A stretch of DNA of 64,000 bases from Amyloporia xantha (Eukaryota > Basidiomycota > Agaricomycetes > Polyporales > Adustoporiaceae), in assembly GCA_036971615.1 (NCBI GenBank), contig JAYKKR010000008.1:186001-250000 (forward strand). The letters are read 5' to 3'. Of this stretch, positions 22,371-31,896 are shown in pieces. How positions within the stretch are numbered: the stretch's first letter is position 1; each line of letters begins with the position of its first letter. The notes below the pieces were generated by a model, which was not told the DNA's origin, searched no databases, and worked only from the letters and a program-made list of their open reading frames with translations. A program made the position numbers and the translations under genes.

Positions 22371-22781
22371 GCTAAGGCGCAGCTAACAGCTAAGGGGCAG
22401 CACTGAGGGAATAGAGTCCAAAGTAAGCAACTGGTGGGGACCAGGCTGAGGACTCTAGGGCCTATATATATGATAGAGAACAATAGAGGGTGGCACAATG
22501 GAAGTGGAACAATGGGGAGTGGCACAATGGACAGAAGGTCTATTGTGCCACTGCCACTCAAAGTGTGCATTGTGCCACTGTGGCACCAATACAATGGAGT
22601 GAGTGGCATAAGCCTAGAACGAGCTAGAAAGTCCTAGAACAGATACAATAGAAGGATAACAATGGAAACATGCCATAGAAGCACTGAGACGATGCAATAG
22701 ACACTGGGAGACTGGCAGAGCACAGATTTTGACATCAAACACATCTGTCTTGGACCATTTGAGTGCAGAATGCACTGTCTT
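22371..22781 (-). repeat. Helitron spacer with TGGCACAATGG inverted and direct repeats
   Basis: Non-coding segment between helicase and peptidase fragments, shared with 47857-48297. It has repeated TGGCACAATGGA / CATTGTGCCACT words in both orientations (22485-22600) that could fold into hairpins. Confidence 0.5.
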
Positions 22782-23420
22782 TTACAGTGTTCCCTTTGCC
22801 TTGCGATATGAATAAATCAGTGCGTTTCTAGTTGAACCCTCCACCTTTTTGGGCAGATGACATTCATAGCGTAATCGGGTTATCTCATCCAGGATCTCCA
22901 GCTCACGGAACTCCTGCCGCAGAGAGCCTGATATTCCACCTGTCATCTTGTTGGAGTCAAATCCTTGCACAATAATAGTGCCTTCATATGTGGATCCTCT
23001 GGAAAGACATGTGTATATAGACTGATGGTTTTTGCAGTTCTGCAGATCACACACATTGTCATGTCGTGTTCGCCCCTGGGATCCAAAGTCAGTCATGGCA
23101 AAGTTGGGAATAACAGCCACTTGGTCTCGCAGAATGGTCAGGGTCTTGTCGTTGGGCATCTTGCATGTGATCTTCAGGGGCTGGTGTGACATTGGAATGA
23201 CATTCTCTGGAAGACCCTCCAGCTTGATTGGAGTGGGTGGACATGTCAGTTTCACAAACAAGGTGTCCAAAGCCATCTTGTTATCATCAATGGGTCTGGC
23301 TGTCCACCCTGCAACCACACCCTCTGCACCATTTGTTACACAGCACTCTGTTGCCTCGTTGGTCTTCATCCTCACAGGCATTCCTTGGTATTGAGTGTGG
23401 TTTGCCCAGTTTCTTTTCAT
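22782..23420 (-). CDS. Helitron helicase, C-terminal (PIF1-like) fragment
   Basis: 212 residues. AMTDFGSQGRTRHDN corresponds to superfamily-1 helicase motif V, and QSIYTCLSRGSTYEG to motif VI of PIF1-like Helitron helicases. The upstream part (CVTNGAEGVVAGW, DTLFVKLTCPP) is the OB-like region that precedes them. Walker A, Walker B and motif III are absent here and upstream, so it cannot act as a helicase alone. It ends at TGA 22782 and has an almost identical copy at 47218-47856. Confidence 0.75.
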   Translation of the reverse strand: MKRNWANHTQYQGMPVRMKTNEATECCVTNGAEGVVAGWTARPIDDNKMALDTLFVKLTCPPTPIKLEGLPENVIPMSHQPLKITCKMPNDKTLTILRDQVAVIPNFAMTDFGSQGRTRHDNVCDLQNCKNHQSIYTCLSRGSTYEGTIIVQGFDSNKMTGGISGSLRQEFRELEILDEITRLRYECHLPKKVEGSTRNALIYSYRKAKGTL

Positions 23421-23592
23421 TCATTTATTTCGTTCAATGGACTCTGTAGAGTGCGCCATAAGCGTGAGACATCTATCCTTATGTAAGTGCACATGTACTT
23501 TGCTCCTGAGTCAAGCTGTAGGCCTCTATCCTTGACACAGCTCGACTTAGGCCTTTGGCTGCTTTCTGAGTCTTCAGCAATCGCTGCAAGCC

Positions 23593-24237
23593 TTACATCT
23601 TCATATTCAGAGCTCCAGTCTCAGGATCCACAGTGGTGTGGGGAAATGTCTGACGAGGAAAGCGTGCCTTGCATGTTCCAGTCTTGACAAACCCACATCC
23701 CTCGTTATGACCATGTATGTTGGATCTAAACACAATATTGTTGACCTCATCTGTATACTCTTTTATCCATGTGTTATGTTGCATACAAGACTCACAGTCT
23801 ACCATATGATCACTGCCATGTTTGCTACAAGGTGGGGCTGCTGGACGAGACACAATCATGGTGGGATTAACATATGAGGGGTCTTCTTCTTCCTTCTTCT
23901 TTACTTTTTCACTCACATCAACCATTGTACCATTCAAAAACTCACCCACATGCACACTCTCCAAGTACTCCACCATTCGCTGCTGGAAGTCTGAATTGGG
24001 ATCCATGATACGATCTCGAATCTCCTGGGGTGTAAGTGAGTTTTTGATCCAGATAAGCATGTGTAAGTGAAGAGTGAGACGTCCTTGTTGCTCTACTGTG
24101 CCGTAGTAGGCTGCAGTATCACCATAGACCCCTCTGTGATCAACTCCAACACCTAAGACATGTTTAAGAAACAATTCAACCATGACTTTGAAGAAGCGTG
24201 CACCTGAAACTGGATTGTTGGCAATCAGTCTTTTGGG
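23593..24237 (-). CDS. Helitron Rep (HUH endonuclease) fragment
   Basis: The readable frame continues upstream of the first ATG at 24183 to about 24232, where an element L end interrupts it. Key motifs are ELFLKHVLGVGVDHRGVYG, YYGTVEQQGRLTLHLHMLIW (the HLH of the HUH nickase motif) and EYLESVHVGEFL. A Cys-rich C-terminal region follows (CSKHGSDHMVDCESCMQH, then CGFVKTGTCKARFP). It stops after LNMKM at 23593. At the A^T in the CTGAATATGA context near 23605 this copy is uninterrupted, while the plus copy carries element L. Confidence 0.8.
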   Translation of the reverse strand, partial: PKRLIANNPVSGARFFKVMVELFLKHVLGVGVDHRGVYGDTAAYYGTVEQQGRLTLHLHMLIWIKNSLTPQEIRDRIMDPNSDFQQRMVEYLESVHVGEFLNGTMVDVSEKVKKKEEEDPSYVNPTMIVSRPAAPPCSKHGSDHMVDCESCMQHNTWIKEYTDEVNNIVFRSNIHGHNEGCGFVKTGTCKARFPRQTFPHTTVDPETGALNMKM

Positions 24238-24600
24238 TTACGATTCCTGAGGTACGAAGGAAGCGTTTCTCTGGTGAGCAAAAGTCGCGACACCAACTTT
24301 TGCGCCCTAAGCGTGGGAACCCAATTCAATACAAAATTTGTATTGTAAGCGCCCAAGATCCTGGGGTTAGGGTCAGGCTTTTGTTACCGCTGTTGTAAGG
24401 TCCCTTGTAGTCTCAATACAAAAGTTTGTTACCCATTACAAAGTTCAATACAAAACTGCCAGCACGACGCGACTTGTACAAACAACCCCCAACACTGATG
24501 AGATAAGATCAAGCCTATATCTTATCAGTTACCCTATATAGGCTAATCACGTGCACCCCATATCTTATCAGTTACCCTATATAGATTAGTCACGTGCAGT
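24238..24600 (-). mobile_element. Element L, right-end solo fragment
   Basis: On the minus strand this ends CTTCGTACCTCAGGAATCGTAA at 24238 and matches the last ~300 bp of the full copies. It then diverges into a local tandem duplication of about 43 bp (ATATCTTATCAGTTACCC repeated, 24515-24597). It cuts the Rep frame. Its flank is C rather than the T seen at the complete copies, so it may have arisen by rearrangement rather than direct insertion. Confidence 0.65.
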
Positions 24601-24715
24601 TGTTAGATTACGTGCAGTTGTTAGATTATGTTGCTGCCGTTGTGTCTTATCTGTGTACCGATCTCAGTGCATCGCTGAACATCACCTCTCGTATTGACTC
24701 GACTACGTTGTACTA

Positions 24716-25265
24716 TCACTGTTGGACCATCTTAGCAAAGCGAGGATCATGCCAAAGCTCGATAACGTTATTGGCAAGCTTCATGTCTGTGTTTATTGTT
24801 AGCAGCAGACCAATGGAGTCCAAGTCAAGCTCACCAAAGTCATCGCCAAACTGGATGATCTGGGCACAATCCGCATGGACCTCGGTGGGAGTCCTGACTT
24901 TGCCAATGACCTCAACAAAAGTGTTTACCTTGAACTCGTTGAACTGTTGTATGTGAGCATTGACATATAACACACAGATGTTACAATATACCTTGTCGAG
25001 CTTGGCAGTGTCCAAGTTCACGAGGACCACTTTGATCTGCACTTCGTCGGAGGACTTGACCTCAAGATAATGCTCAGTGGGATAGACCTGGGTACAGGTG
25101 AGTCATTTTGTGGATTTCAATCATATGATCATGACGTACAGCCAAGATCTGGCACCACAACCTTGTCACGTATCCGTCAAACTGACCAAACTTGTCCTGA
25201 AGAATCCGGCCATTGACCCGACCATGGGTACAGTCATACATGGGATAGGGAGAAAGAGTGCTCAT
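24716..25265 (-). CDS. Replication protein A 14-kDa subunit (RPA14/Rfa3)
   Basis: Four exons (25265-25140, 25087-24992, 24943-24835, 24786-24716) with introns of 52, 48 and 48 nt, all GT..AG, join to a 402-nt frame of 133 residues plus stop. The N-terminus contains RVNGRILQDKFGQFDGYVTR, matching the family opening strand. The core has VNTFVEVIGKV and the C-terminus has FDMKLANNVIELWHDPRF, the signature end of fungal Rfa3. RPA14 is the smallest OB-fold subunit of the RPA single-strand DNA-binding trimer in the nucleus. Length is close to the usual ~110-125. No frame damage is seen, and it is the only conserved host gene here that looks intact. It sits between a truncated Helitron and a GC-rich repeat array. 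Confidence 0.85.
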
Positions 25266-25799
25266 GATGGATGAAGGAAGAGAGTGGATGTGGAGAATGA
25301 AGCGGTGAAGGCTATTTTATATCTTGATCATATCGCGATATGGAGAGAGCACATGCCTCTGAATTTTCTTGTTCTTATCAATATAGACATCGCCACAGGT
25401 GTTGAGATTGGGTATCGGCACCTATTATCTAATCACTAGTCGCAAAAGATCCAAGTTCTCCGACGTATGCAAAAGTGCAAGCTGCCGAATCGATATAAAT
25501 TTAATGTAAGCTCACTTTTGTGTTGCTTCGTCCTGGTATGGAGGCGTAGAGAGCGGTAGATGGTGGTGCTCATGACTGTCGAGAAGGAAGTCTATATGGA
25601 GAGCTCCGAATCGAACCTCTCTTCCGATATCCAGATAAGGAAGCTATGACAAAGGTACTTCGACTGGCCCCAATCGCGGTACCGGAGTGAAAATACCCTA
25701 ATTAATGGACTATGATAATAGTATATACCTTGTAAATGGTAACGCATTCCGGGAAGAGGGGGAAGGATGTAATAGAACAAGTCAGCTATACCTGTGGAG
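25266..25799. other. RPA14 upstream region
   Basis: AT-rich intergenic DNA that should hold the RPA14 promoter. A short plus-strand frame at 25559-25648 (29 residues) could be a first exon of a divergent gene cut by the GC-rich array, but nothing identifies it. Confidence 0.35.
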
Positions 25800-26680
25800 G
25801 GCAGAGGTTGGGTGCCTGCGGCATCCCGTGGCGCTGGCAGCACCACCCGTAAGAAGTGAAGAGTACTCCCCAAACACATTGCTCTTGGCAACACGTTTGA
25901 GAGGGCGGGGATACAAGCAAGTGCGCCCACTGGCCAAGAGGACAGCGGGCGTGGAGCGGCGCCAGTAGCAGCGTCCTTAGAGGGCCATGAAACTCCCCCG
26001 AATTCATTGCCGTGGGCAACAAGCTCTAGGGGCGGGGTGGAAAGCAAGTGCGCCCGCTGTCCGCTTGGACAGCGGGCGTCGAGCGGCGCTGGTAGCGGCA
26101 TCCGCAGAGGGCCACAAAAGCCCCCCGAATTCATTGCCGTGGGCAACAAGCTCGAGGGGCGGGGTGGAGCACAAGCGCGCCCGCTGTCCAAGAGGACAGC
26201 GGGCATGGGGCGGCGCTGGCAGCACCTCCCGCGGGGAGCGAAGAGAGCTCCCCAGACGTGTTGCTCTTGGCAACGCGTTCGGGGGGCGGGGTGGAATGCA
26301 AGCGCGCCCGCTGTCCACTTGGACAGCCGACGTCGAGCGGCGCTGGTAGCGAAGCCCCCCGAATTCATTGCCGTGGGCAACGAACTCGAGGGGCGGGGTG
26401 GAGCACAAGCGCGCCCGCTGTCCAAGAGGACAGCGGGCATGGGGCGGCGCTGGCAGCACCTCTCGCGGGGAGCGAAGAGAGCTCCCCAAACGCGTTGCTC
26501 TTGGCAACGCGTTCGGGGGGCGGGGTGGAACGCAAGCGCGCCCGCTGTCCGCTTGGACAGCGGGCATGGGGCGGCGCTGGCAGCGCTGGCTGTGGTGAGC
26601 AAAGAGGAACGCGCCCGCTGTCCGCTTGGACAGCGGGCGTAGGGCAGCACTGGCCAAACTCACCTTGCTTGTAGTGAGGA
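25800..26680. repeat. GC-rich tandem array of about 128-bp units, each with a GCCCGCTGTCC hairpin
   Basis: Seven hairpin-bearing units are visible, at about 25924, 26050, 26178, 26306, 26410, 26540 and 26610. Each has CGCCCGCTGTCC, a 4-nt turn (GCTT, AAGA-like or ACTT) and GGACAGCGGGC. Spacing is mostly 127-129 bp, with two short units (104 and 71 bp). Two spacer types alternate, one with GAATTCATTGCCGTGGGCAAC and one with GTTGCTCTTGGCAACGCGTTC, giving a higher-order period near 256 bp. Base composition differs sharply from the AT-rich surroundings. Long open frames on both strands are a by-product of the composition; their products are Ala/Arg/Pro-rich repeats with no domain. Confidence 0.8.
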
Positions 26681-27683
26681 TCGGCGGGTTGCACCAGCGG
26701 GCACCGGGGCGGCGTGGCATGTTCAGGGCAGCGCGGTCGAGGCGCGTTCGACGGCGTGGCGTTTGTCTTCTGCAGCAGCGGGGAACGGCGAGGCACGGCG
26801 TGTGCAGTGTGGCGGGGTGTTTGCGCTGAGGAGCAGCGCGGCGTGTTTGCTGTCAACGGGGAGTGGCGCGGCGTTGGCAGGGAGCGGTGCAGCGGTGCAC
26901 GCAGGGCTCTGTGCTTGAAAGAAAAAGTCAGTCAGAAAAGGAGGAGAAGATACTTACCTGATCCCTTGCCTCTGCCTGTAACCCTTCTGCTACTTCTACT
27001 GCACACTCCAGTGGTCTTGTAGCAGGCTCACAGCCTTGTTGTTGTGGAAGCAGCAGGAGGAGGAGGAGCTCGAGGAGCAGGAGGACATGGAGGAGGAGGA
27101 GGAGGCACACTGAGCACCAGGAAACCGCGCGAGAACGGCGCGCGCTCGACGGGCGCCTAAAGGGCACTCGTTTTGCGAAAGTCCGTATTCCATTCATAAC
27201 GTTGGGAATATGGCCTCAAATCACCCCAAATTTTTCAGGGGCATTCTAATGCATGATTAGAATGCCCGTGCAAAATTTGGTGCGATATAATTAACATTTG
27301 ACCCTTCTGTAGGTCGCGCAAAAACACTTTCCGGCACTTTCCGGCGGGCGTCTAGGGCGCGTAGGGCGACGCACTGCAGCGGAGCACCCTACGTGGACTT
27401 AGCAGATTTTTTCCTCTTGCCTTTTGCCACATCCGCGCGCGCGCTCCTCCTCGCTTGCCTCCCTCGTGCCATCCATCCAATTTTACAGCATAAATGTGAG
27501 TATTCACATTCTATTATGCTTTATATGTTGTTATAAACTCACCTAAGCCTGTTGAACAGCCTTTAAGCCCAGTAGAAGACCCTGCTACATCCAGACCTGG
27601 TTTTCGAACACAGACAGTGAGCAGGTCTTTTCTCCCTAGCTTATTGAGACCAAACTGACTTTTTCTTTGCCATCTACCTAGCC
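26681..27683. other. Gene-free interval with GGA repeats, palindromes and an element L-like relic
   Basis: 27050-27112 is a (GGA/GGAG)n tract. GGGCATTCTAAT at 27239-27250 and its exact complement at 27256-27267 form a 12-bp-arm hairpin, extended outward by CCAAATTTT / AAAATTTGG. 27340-27400 (GGGCGTCTAGGGCGCGTAGG, then GGACTTAGCAGATTTT) is a diverged relative of the hairpin block of element L. 26700-26920 is GC-rich without a recognisable product. Confidence 0.5.
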
Positions 27684-29559
27684 ATGTCCCGATCTCCAAG
27701 CCCTGAGCAGCTCCAAAAGCTGCTAGGTGTTCCCTGGACATCCCTGAGCGTCCTACATCGATGGTGGAGATTAGGGAGGTTGTTGGTCATCCGTTGGGTC
27801 CTGATGATCCTAGAGGAAAGGCCTATCTGGTGATGATAGATTCAACCGAGGAAGGGATGGAGAGAATGCAAAGTCAGGCAAGTAGTCTTGAAGTGCACAG
27901 TGCAAATGCGAATGAGCTCAGGACTATGGGTGAGTGATGACGTCTTTCCATGTGATCTGAGCGCTTACGCGCCCAAGGTTTCTTACATCTGAAACCTTAT
28001 GATCGCTTGATTGGAAGGAAGATTGGAAGCCCTTCGGATGGATCCGAAGATATCCTCCTTCTCTACATGGTTCCTCAGCGGTGTGTTACTTATATCTTTT
28101 CTTTTTCTCTCTCCCATCTCACATGTTATTTAGTCTTCTTCCCTCCGACCTTGTTGCCAAGTTGTTAGCTATCCGCTCTCAACTCATTGGTCCTGAGGAC
28201 AAGTGTACCAGAACAAAGGCGCAGCAGTGCGGTTCGGAGGATGAGTATCAGGATGGGGTCTGGTGGGAGAGAAGTTCCTCTTCTGAATCTGTTGGACGCG
28301 ACACTCGTGCCTATAATTTGGCCCAGTCTTATGAACACGTGAGAAAGCTTATCGCTCCAGGAAGACTTTCCAAAGTTTACGAGGAAAGTTTGACTGAGCA
28401 TGGCAAGTTGCGGAAGGAGCTCGTGGAGGCAAGTAATCATGTCCAGTATTAGTACAGACACTAACTGATTTATCAGGTTGGATCTCGCATCGCCATCAAT
28501 GCTCTGGAGCGCGGAGACTGTGACTTGGTCAATTTGCTCAAAGCTCAAGCTGAGCTCACTGCTAAGTTTCCAATTGGCTTTGAGGGCAACTTGGTGGGAG
28601 CGGGCCAATAAATGGCAGGATGATTCCTGAGGATTTTGAAGTGCTGTCTTCCATTATTGCCCCACAAGGTTCAATAATATAAGATTTTCATTACAATTGG
28701 ACCACTTGCCTCTGATTACTCTTCAGACACTGACTTTACAAACTTATAGAGACAATCTGATGGCTGTGAAAACTAATCCCAATAAGTGTAGCAATCTACT
28801 ATATTAACTTTGCAAGCACATGGCAACAGTCATAGAAACAGACTGCAAAGATATTACAAAAATTGAAACTGGATCCTGATACAGGTGTATGTCAGTGAAT
28901 ATTGAGAATCTCAACACAAACATTACAACATTTCCTAATGAAGTAAGTGAGTTCTGTATGATGGAGTGTAAAAGCAATTTTTGACCCTAACCCATTAGAA
29001 ACTCTTGTAGTGTCATTAGAACACTTACTTACAAAGTGAACATTCTCTATCAAATGAGCCTACTATGTATTTTTCACATTTTGTAATGACATTCCAAACT
29101 CACTCTAATGAGAGTACGAAGTCATCCTCATGATTACATCAGCTTGCTCTTCACCATACAAACTTGCTTTTGAGATCATACATATTCACTCTAACTGCAA
29201 TGCAAACCTGCTCAGGCTATAACAATGCTATTTATCAACCAAATCTTACAACAGCCATATCTCAGTAAGTATTGAGAATTCCAATACAAACATTACAACT
29301 TTTCCTAATGAAGTAAGTAGGTTCTATCTGATGGAATATAAAAGTGATTTTCCACACTAACCACATACAAACCTTTCTAATGTCATTAGAACATTTACTT
29401 ATCAAGTCAATCTTGCCTTTCAAATGGGGCCATTATGTATTTCACCCACTTTTTAATGACATTACAAATTTGCTCTAATTACCATTTGAAAGTCATATCA
29501 GACACCTTTGCATTCAAAGTCAGTGTACTGACCATACATATTTGCTCTAATGGCACTAC

Positions 29560-30330
29560 AAACTCACTAGAATCACCACACAAACTCATCATACTAACCA
29601 TACAAACTTATCCTAATTATCATTCAAATGTATTGTATTGACCCTACAAAGTCACCATAAGTATCATACAAACCTACACTAATCACCATTGAATCTGACT
29701 CTAATGATCATATAAAGTTACTCTAGTTCACCCTAATCACTATAGAATCATATTGTATTGACTATACAAGTCATTCTAATGATCATATAAACTCTATGTA
29801 ATCATCATACAAACTTATTCTAATGACCATATAAACTCACTATAATTACCATACAAACTTACTCTAGTCAACATACAAACTTACTCTAATCCCCATACAA
29901 AGTGATTGTAATGACCATACAAACTTACTCTAATAACCATACAAACTCACTCTAATGACCTTACAAAGTCATTGTAATGACCATACAAACTTACTCTAAT
30001 AACCATACAAATCCATTCTAATCATCATACAAACTGACTCTAATTATCATAGAAAGTCATTCTAATCTCCATACAAAGGCACTCCAACCACCATACAAAC
30101 TTGCTCTAATCACTATACAAACTCACTCTAATCCATATACAAAGTTGCTCTAATGACCCTACAAACTAAGTCTAATTATCATACAAACTCACTCACCCTA
30201 GAAACACATTGTATTGACATTACCAACTTGCTCTAATCACCATACAAATCTACTCTAATGATCATACAAACTCACTACAATTATCATACAAACCTAGTTC
30301 AATCAGCATACAATGTCGCACTGATCACCA
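29560..30330. repeat. Degenerate 21-bp minisatellite inside element L
   Basis: About 35 units resemble CCATACAAACTTACTCTAATA. The unit also echoes CATTACAA/CTCTAAT words in the left part of the element, so the whole left half seems built from one ancestral motif. Equivalent tracts occur in the copies at 43510, 50180 and 59252. Confidence 0.75.
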
Positions 30331-30679
30331 TTCAAGTTATTCTAGGGGGCATACTAACCTGCTGTGAATACAGCGCAAAGCTCTCTAAGGTCCTTACAAA
30401 CATGCTCCAATGATATCTATATAGCAGGCTTACAATGAAGTCTATAAAGAACAGATAAAGCCGTGTTTACAGGCTTGCGCTTGGAGCACATTTTTGGGCG
30501 CCTAAAAAGTGGCTGACACTCAGAAAGGCAATGATCATTGAATAGCAGATTTGTTATGGCCTCAAATCTTTAGGAACTTGAATGGGAGATGGATACACCA
30601 TAGTCCAAGGTCTGTTAAGAATTGAAGCCACAGGAAAGTGCGCTTTTTCCATTTCTGGCAATTCCCGTGGGCGTCTACG

Positions 30680-30719
30680 GCGCATAGGGCGATCCACTGG
30701 AACGGATCGCCCTATGCGC
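30680..30719. repeat. Perfect 16-bp-arm hairpin in element L
   Basis: Arms GCGCATAGGGCGATCC and GGATCGCCCTATGCGC with loop ACTGGAAC. The same structure occurs at 45527-45566 and 46266-46305 (both in copy B), 52270-52309 and 61342-61381. GC-rich and invariant inside an otherwise AT-rich element. Confidence 0.9.
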
Positions 30720-31106
30720 ACTTAGAATTTTCGCACTTTGGGGTCATGTGACCGCTTTTTCTGCTCTTGGGAGGCTCATGCTGGGCTCATTCTGGGCTCA
30801 TAAAAGGTGCAAAAGTCACCTAAAATAAGGGAATGTCTTTCTCCTTCATTTGGAATCCCTAACTCGCATTTTTCAAATCTCACATACAGCCATATTTCTG
30901 CATTTGGGCAAGTGTATATGGGGTCTATATGCTATAGATAAATAGTAACAAATCTCAAAAAATAGGAGACAGCCTTTCGACAGCCATGGCTACCCCCTGA
31001 TGTAAGCATTTCCTTATATGGCAATATTTGAATGTGGTCAATCCAACAGTATACACACTTCCAAGGCCAGTAGGCCGCTGATCTGTCACATGTCCAAGGA
31101 TAAGCA

Positions 31107-31137
31107 CACATGATTAGACACATGATCTAATCATGTG
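31107..31137. repeat. 12-bp-arm palindrome near the right end of element L
   Basis: CACATGATTAGA, a 7-nt spacer, then TCTAATCATGTG. It is kept in every right-end copy, and the fragment at 19648 breaks off at its outer edge. Confidence 0.8.
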
Positions 31138-31569
31138 ACATACCATACAAGGACATAGATAAGATATGGGCTGGATCTTATCTCATCAATGTTGGGGGTT
31201 GTTTGTACAAGTCGCGTCGTGCTGGCAGGTTTGTATTGAACTTTGTAATGGGTAACAAACTTTTGTATTGAGACTACAAGTGACCTTACAACAGCGGTAA
31301 CAAAAGCCTGACCCTAACCCCAGGATCTTGGGCGCTTACAATACAAATTTTGTATTGAATTGGGTTCCCACGCTTAGGGCGCAAAAGTTGGTGTCGCGAC
31401 TTTTGCTCACCAGAGAAACGCTTCCTTCGTACCTCAGGAATCGTAATTACGCCTTCACCAATGTTCAGCTGAACATTGCTTCCACCAAAACCAAGCAACA
31501 GGCCCAGGCGCTAGGTAAGTAGTTGATTATCTGAATTTCTTTAATATCTATTGCATATGTTTGCTTCTT

Positions 31570-31896
31570 TCTGCTCTTTATTTATTCTTCTTGCCCTCTA
31601 TTCTTTTCAAATAAATTCCCACACCCACTGGGGTGCTTCTTCTATATTTACATCCAATTCCTGATCTCCCCTTCGCATATTTCCCTTTATTTATTTCGCT
31701 TTTTCCCTATTATTTCGATTTTATTTCCTCTTTCTGCTCTTTATTTATTCTTCTTGCCCTCTATTCTTTTCAAATAAATTCCCACACCCACTGGGGGTGC
31801 TCCCTCCATCTTTCCATCCAATTTCTCTCCTCCCCTTCGCATTTTTGCCTCTATTTATTGCGCTTGTTTCACTTTTTCTGACAATTTCTTTTCTAG
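31570..31896. repeat. Tandem duplication of about 163 bp inside a gene X intron
   Basis: CTGCTCTTTATTTATTC and CCACACCCACTGGGG recur at about 31571 and 31733. The two units differ by scattered substitutions. The intron between ...QALG and ...ALFKAEL is thereby expanded to about 380 nt, far longer than its neighbours. Confidence 0.7.

Larger units (their letters stand above)
21139..24237 (-). mobile_element. Helitron deletion derivative (Rep fragment, helicase C-terminus, cysteine peptidase)
   Basis: The order on the minus strand is a Rep/HUH fragment (24237-23593), helicase C-terminus (23420-22782) and USP-like peptidase (22367-21231). This is the order expected of a basidiomycete Helitron polyprotein, but the Rep N-terminus and helicase motifs I-IV are missing. 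From about 24232 to 22371 it is almost identical to the plus-strand copy at 42891-48297 apart from that copy's element L insertion. The Rep side is cut by an element L end at 24238. I could not locate the true Helitron termini. Confidence 0.7.
28590..31446 (+). mobile_element. Element L copy A (2857 bp), inserted in gene X
   Basis: It begins CTTGGTGGGAGCGGGCC and ends CCTCAGGAATCGTAA. The flanks are GGGCAA and TTACGCC; joined, they restore an open frame in gene X (EGN-YAF), so insertion was between A and T without duplication or loss. Layout: about 900 bp of AT-rich left part containing two ~350-bp direct half-repeats, a 21-bp-period minisatellite at about 29560-30330, a conserved block with a 40-nt hairpin, and a right part with the CATGATTAGA palindrome. 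Nearly identical to the copy at 50180-53036, which has the same length. No coding capacity. Confidence 0.8.

Noticed and set aside
25592..26856. Long open frames on both strands in the GC-rich array (up to 352 codons)
   Set aside because: They are overlapping translations of a tandem repeat in several frames, low-complexity Ala/Arg/Pro products without domains. Composition explains them.
29560..30330. CRISPR-like array of short repeats
   Set aside because: Units are contiguous and degenerate with no unique spacers, and the sequence is eukaryotic. It is a minisatellite.
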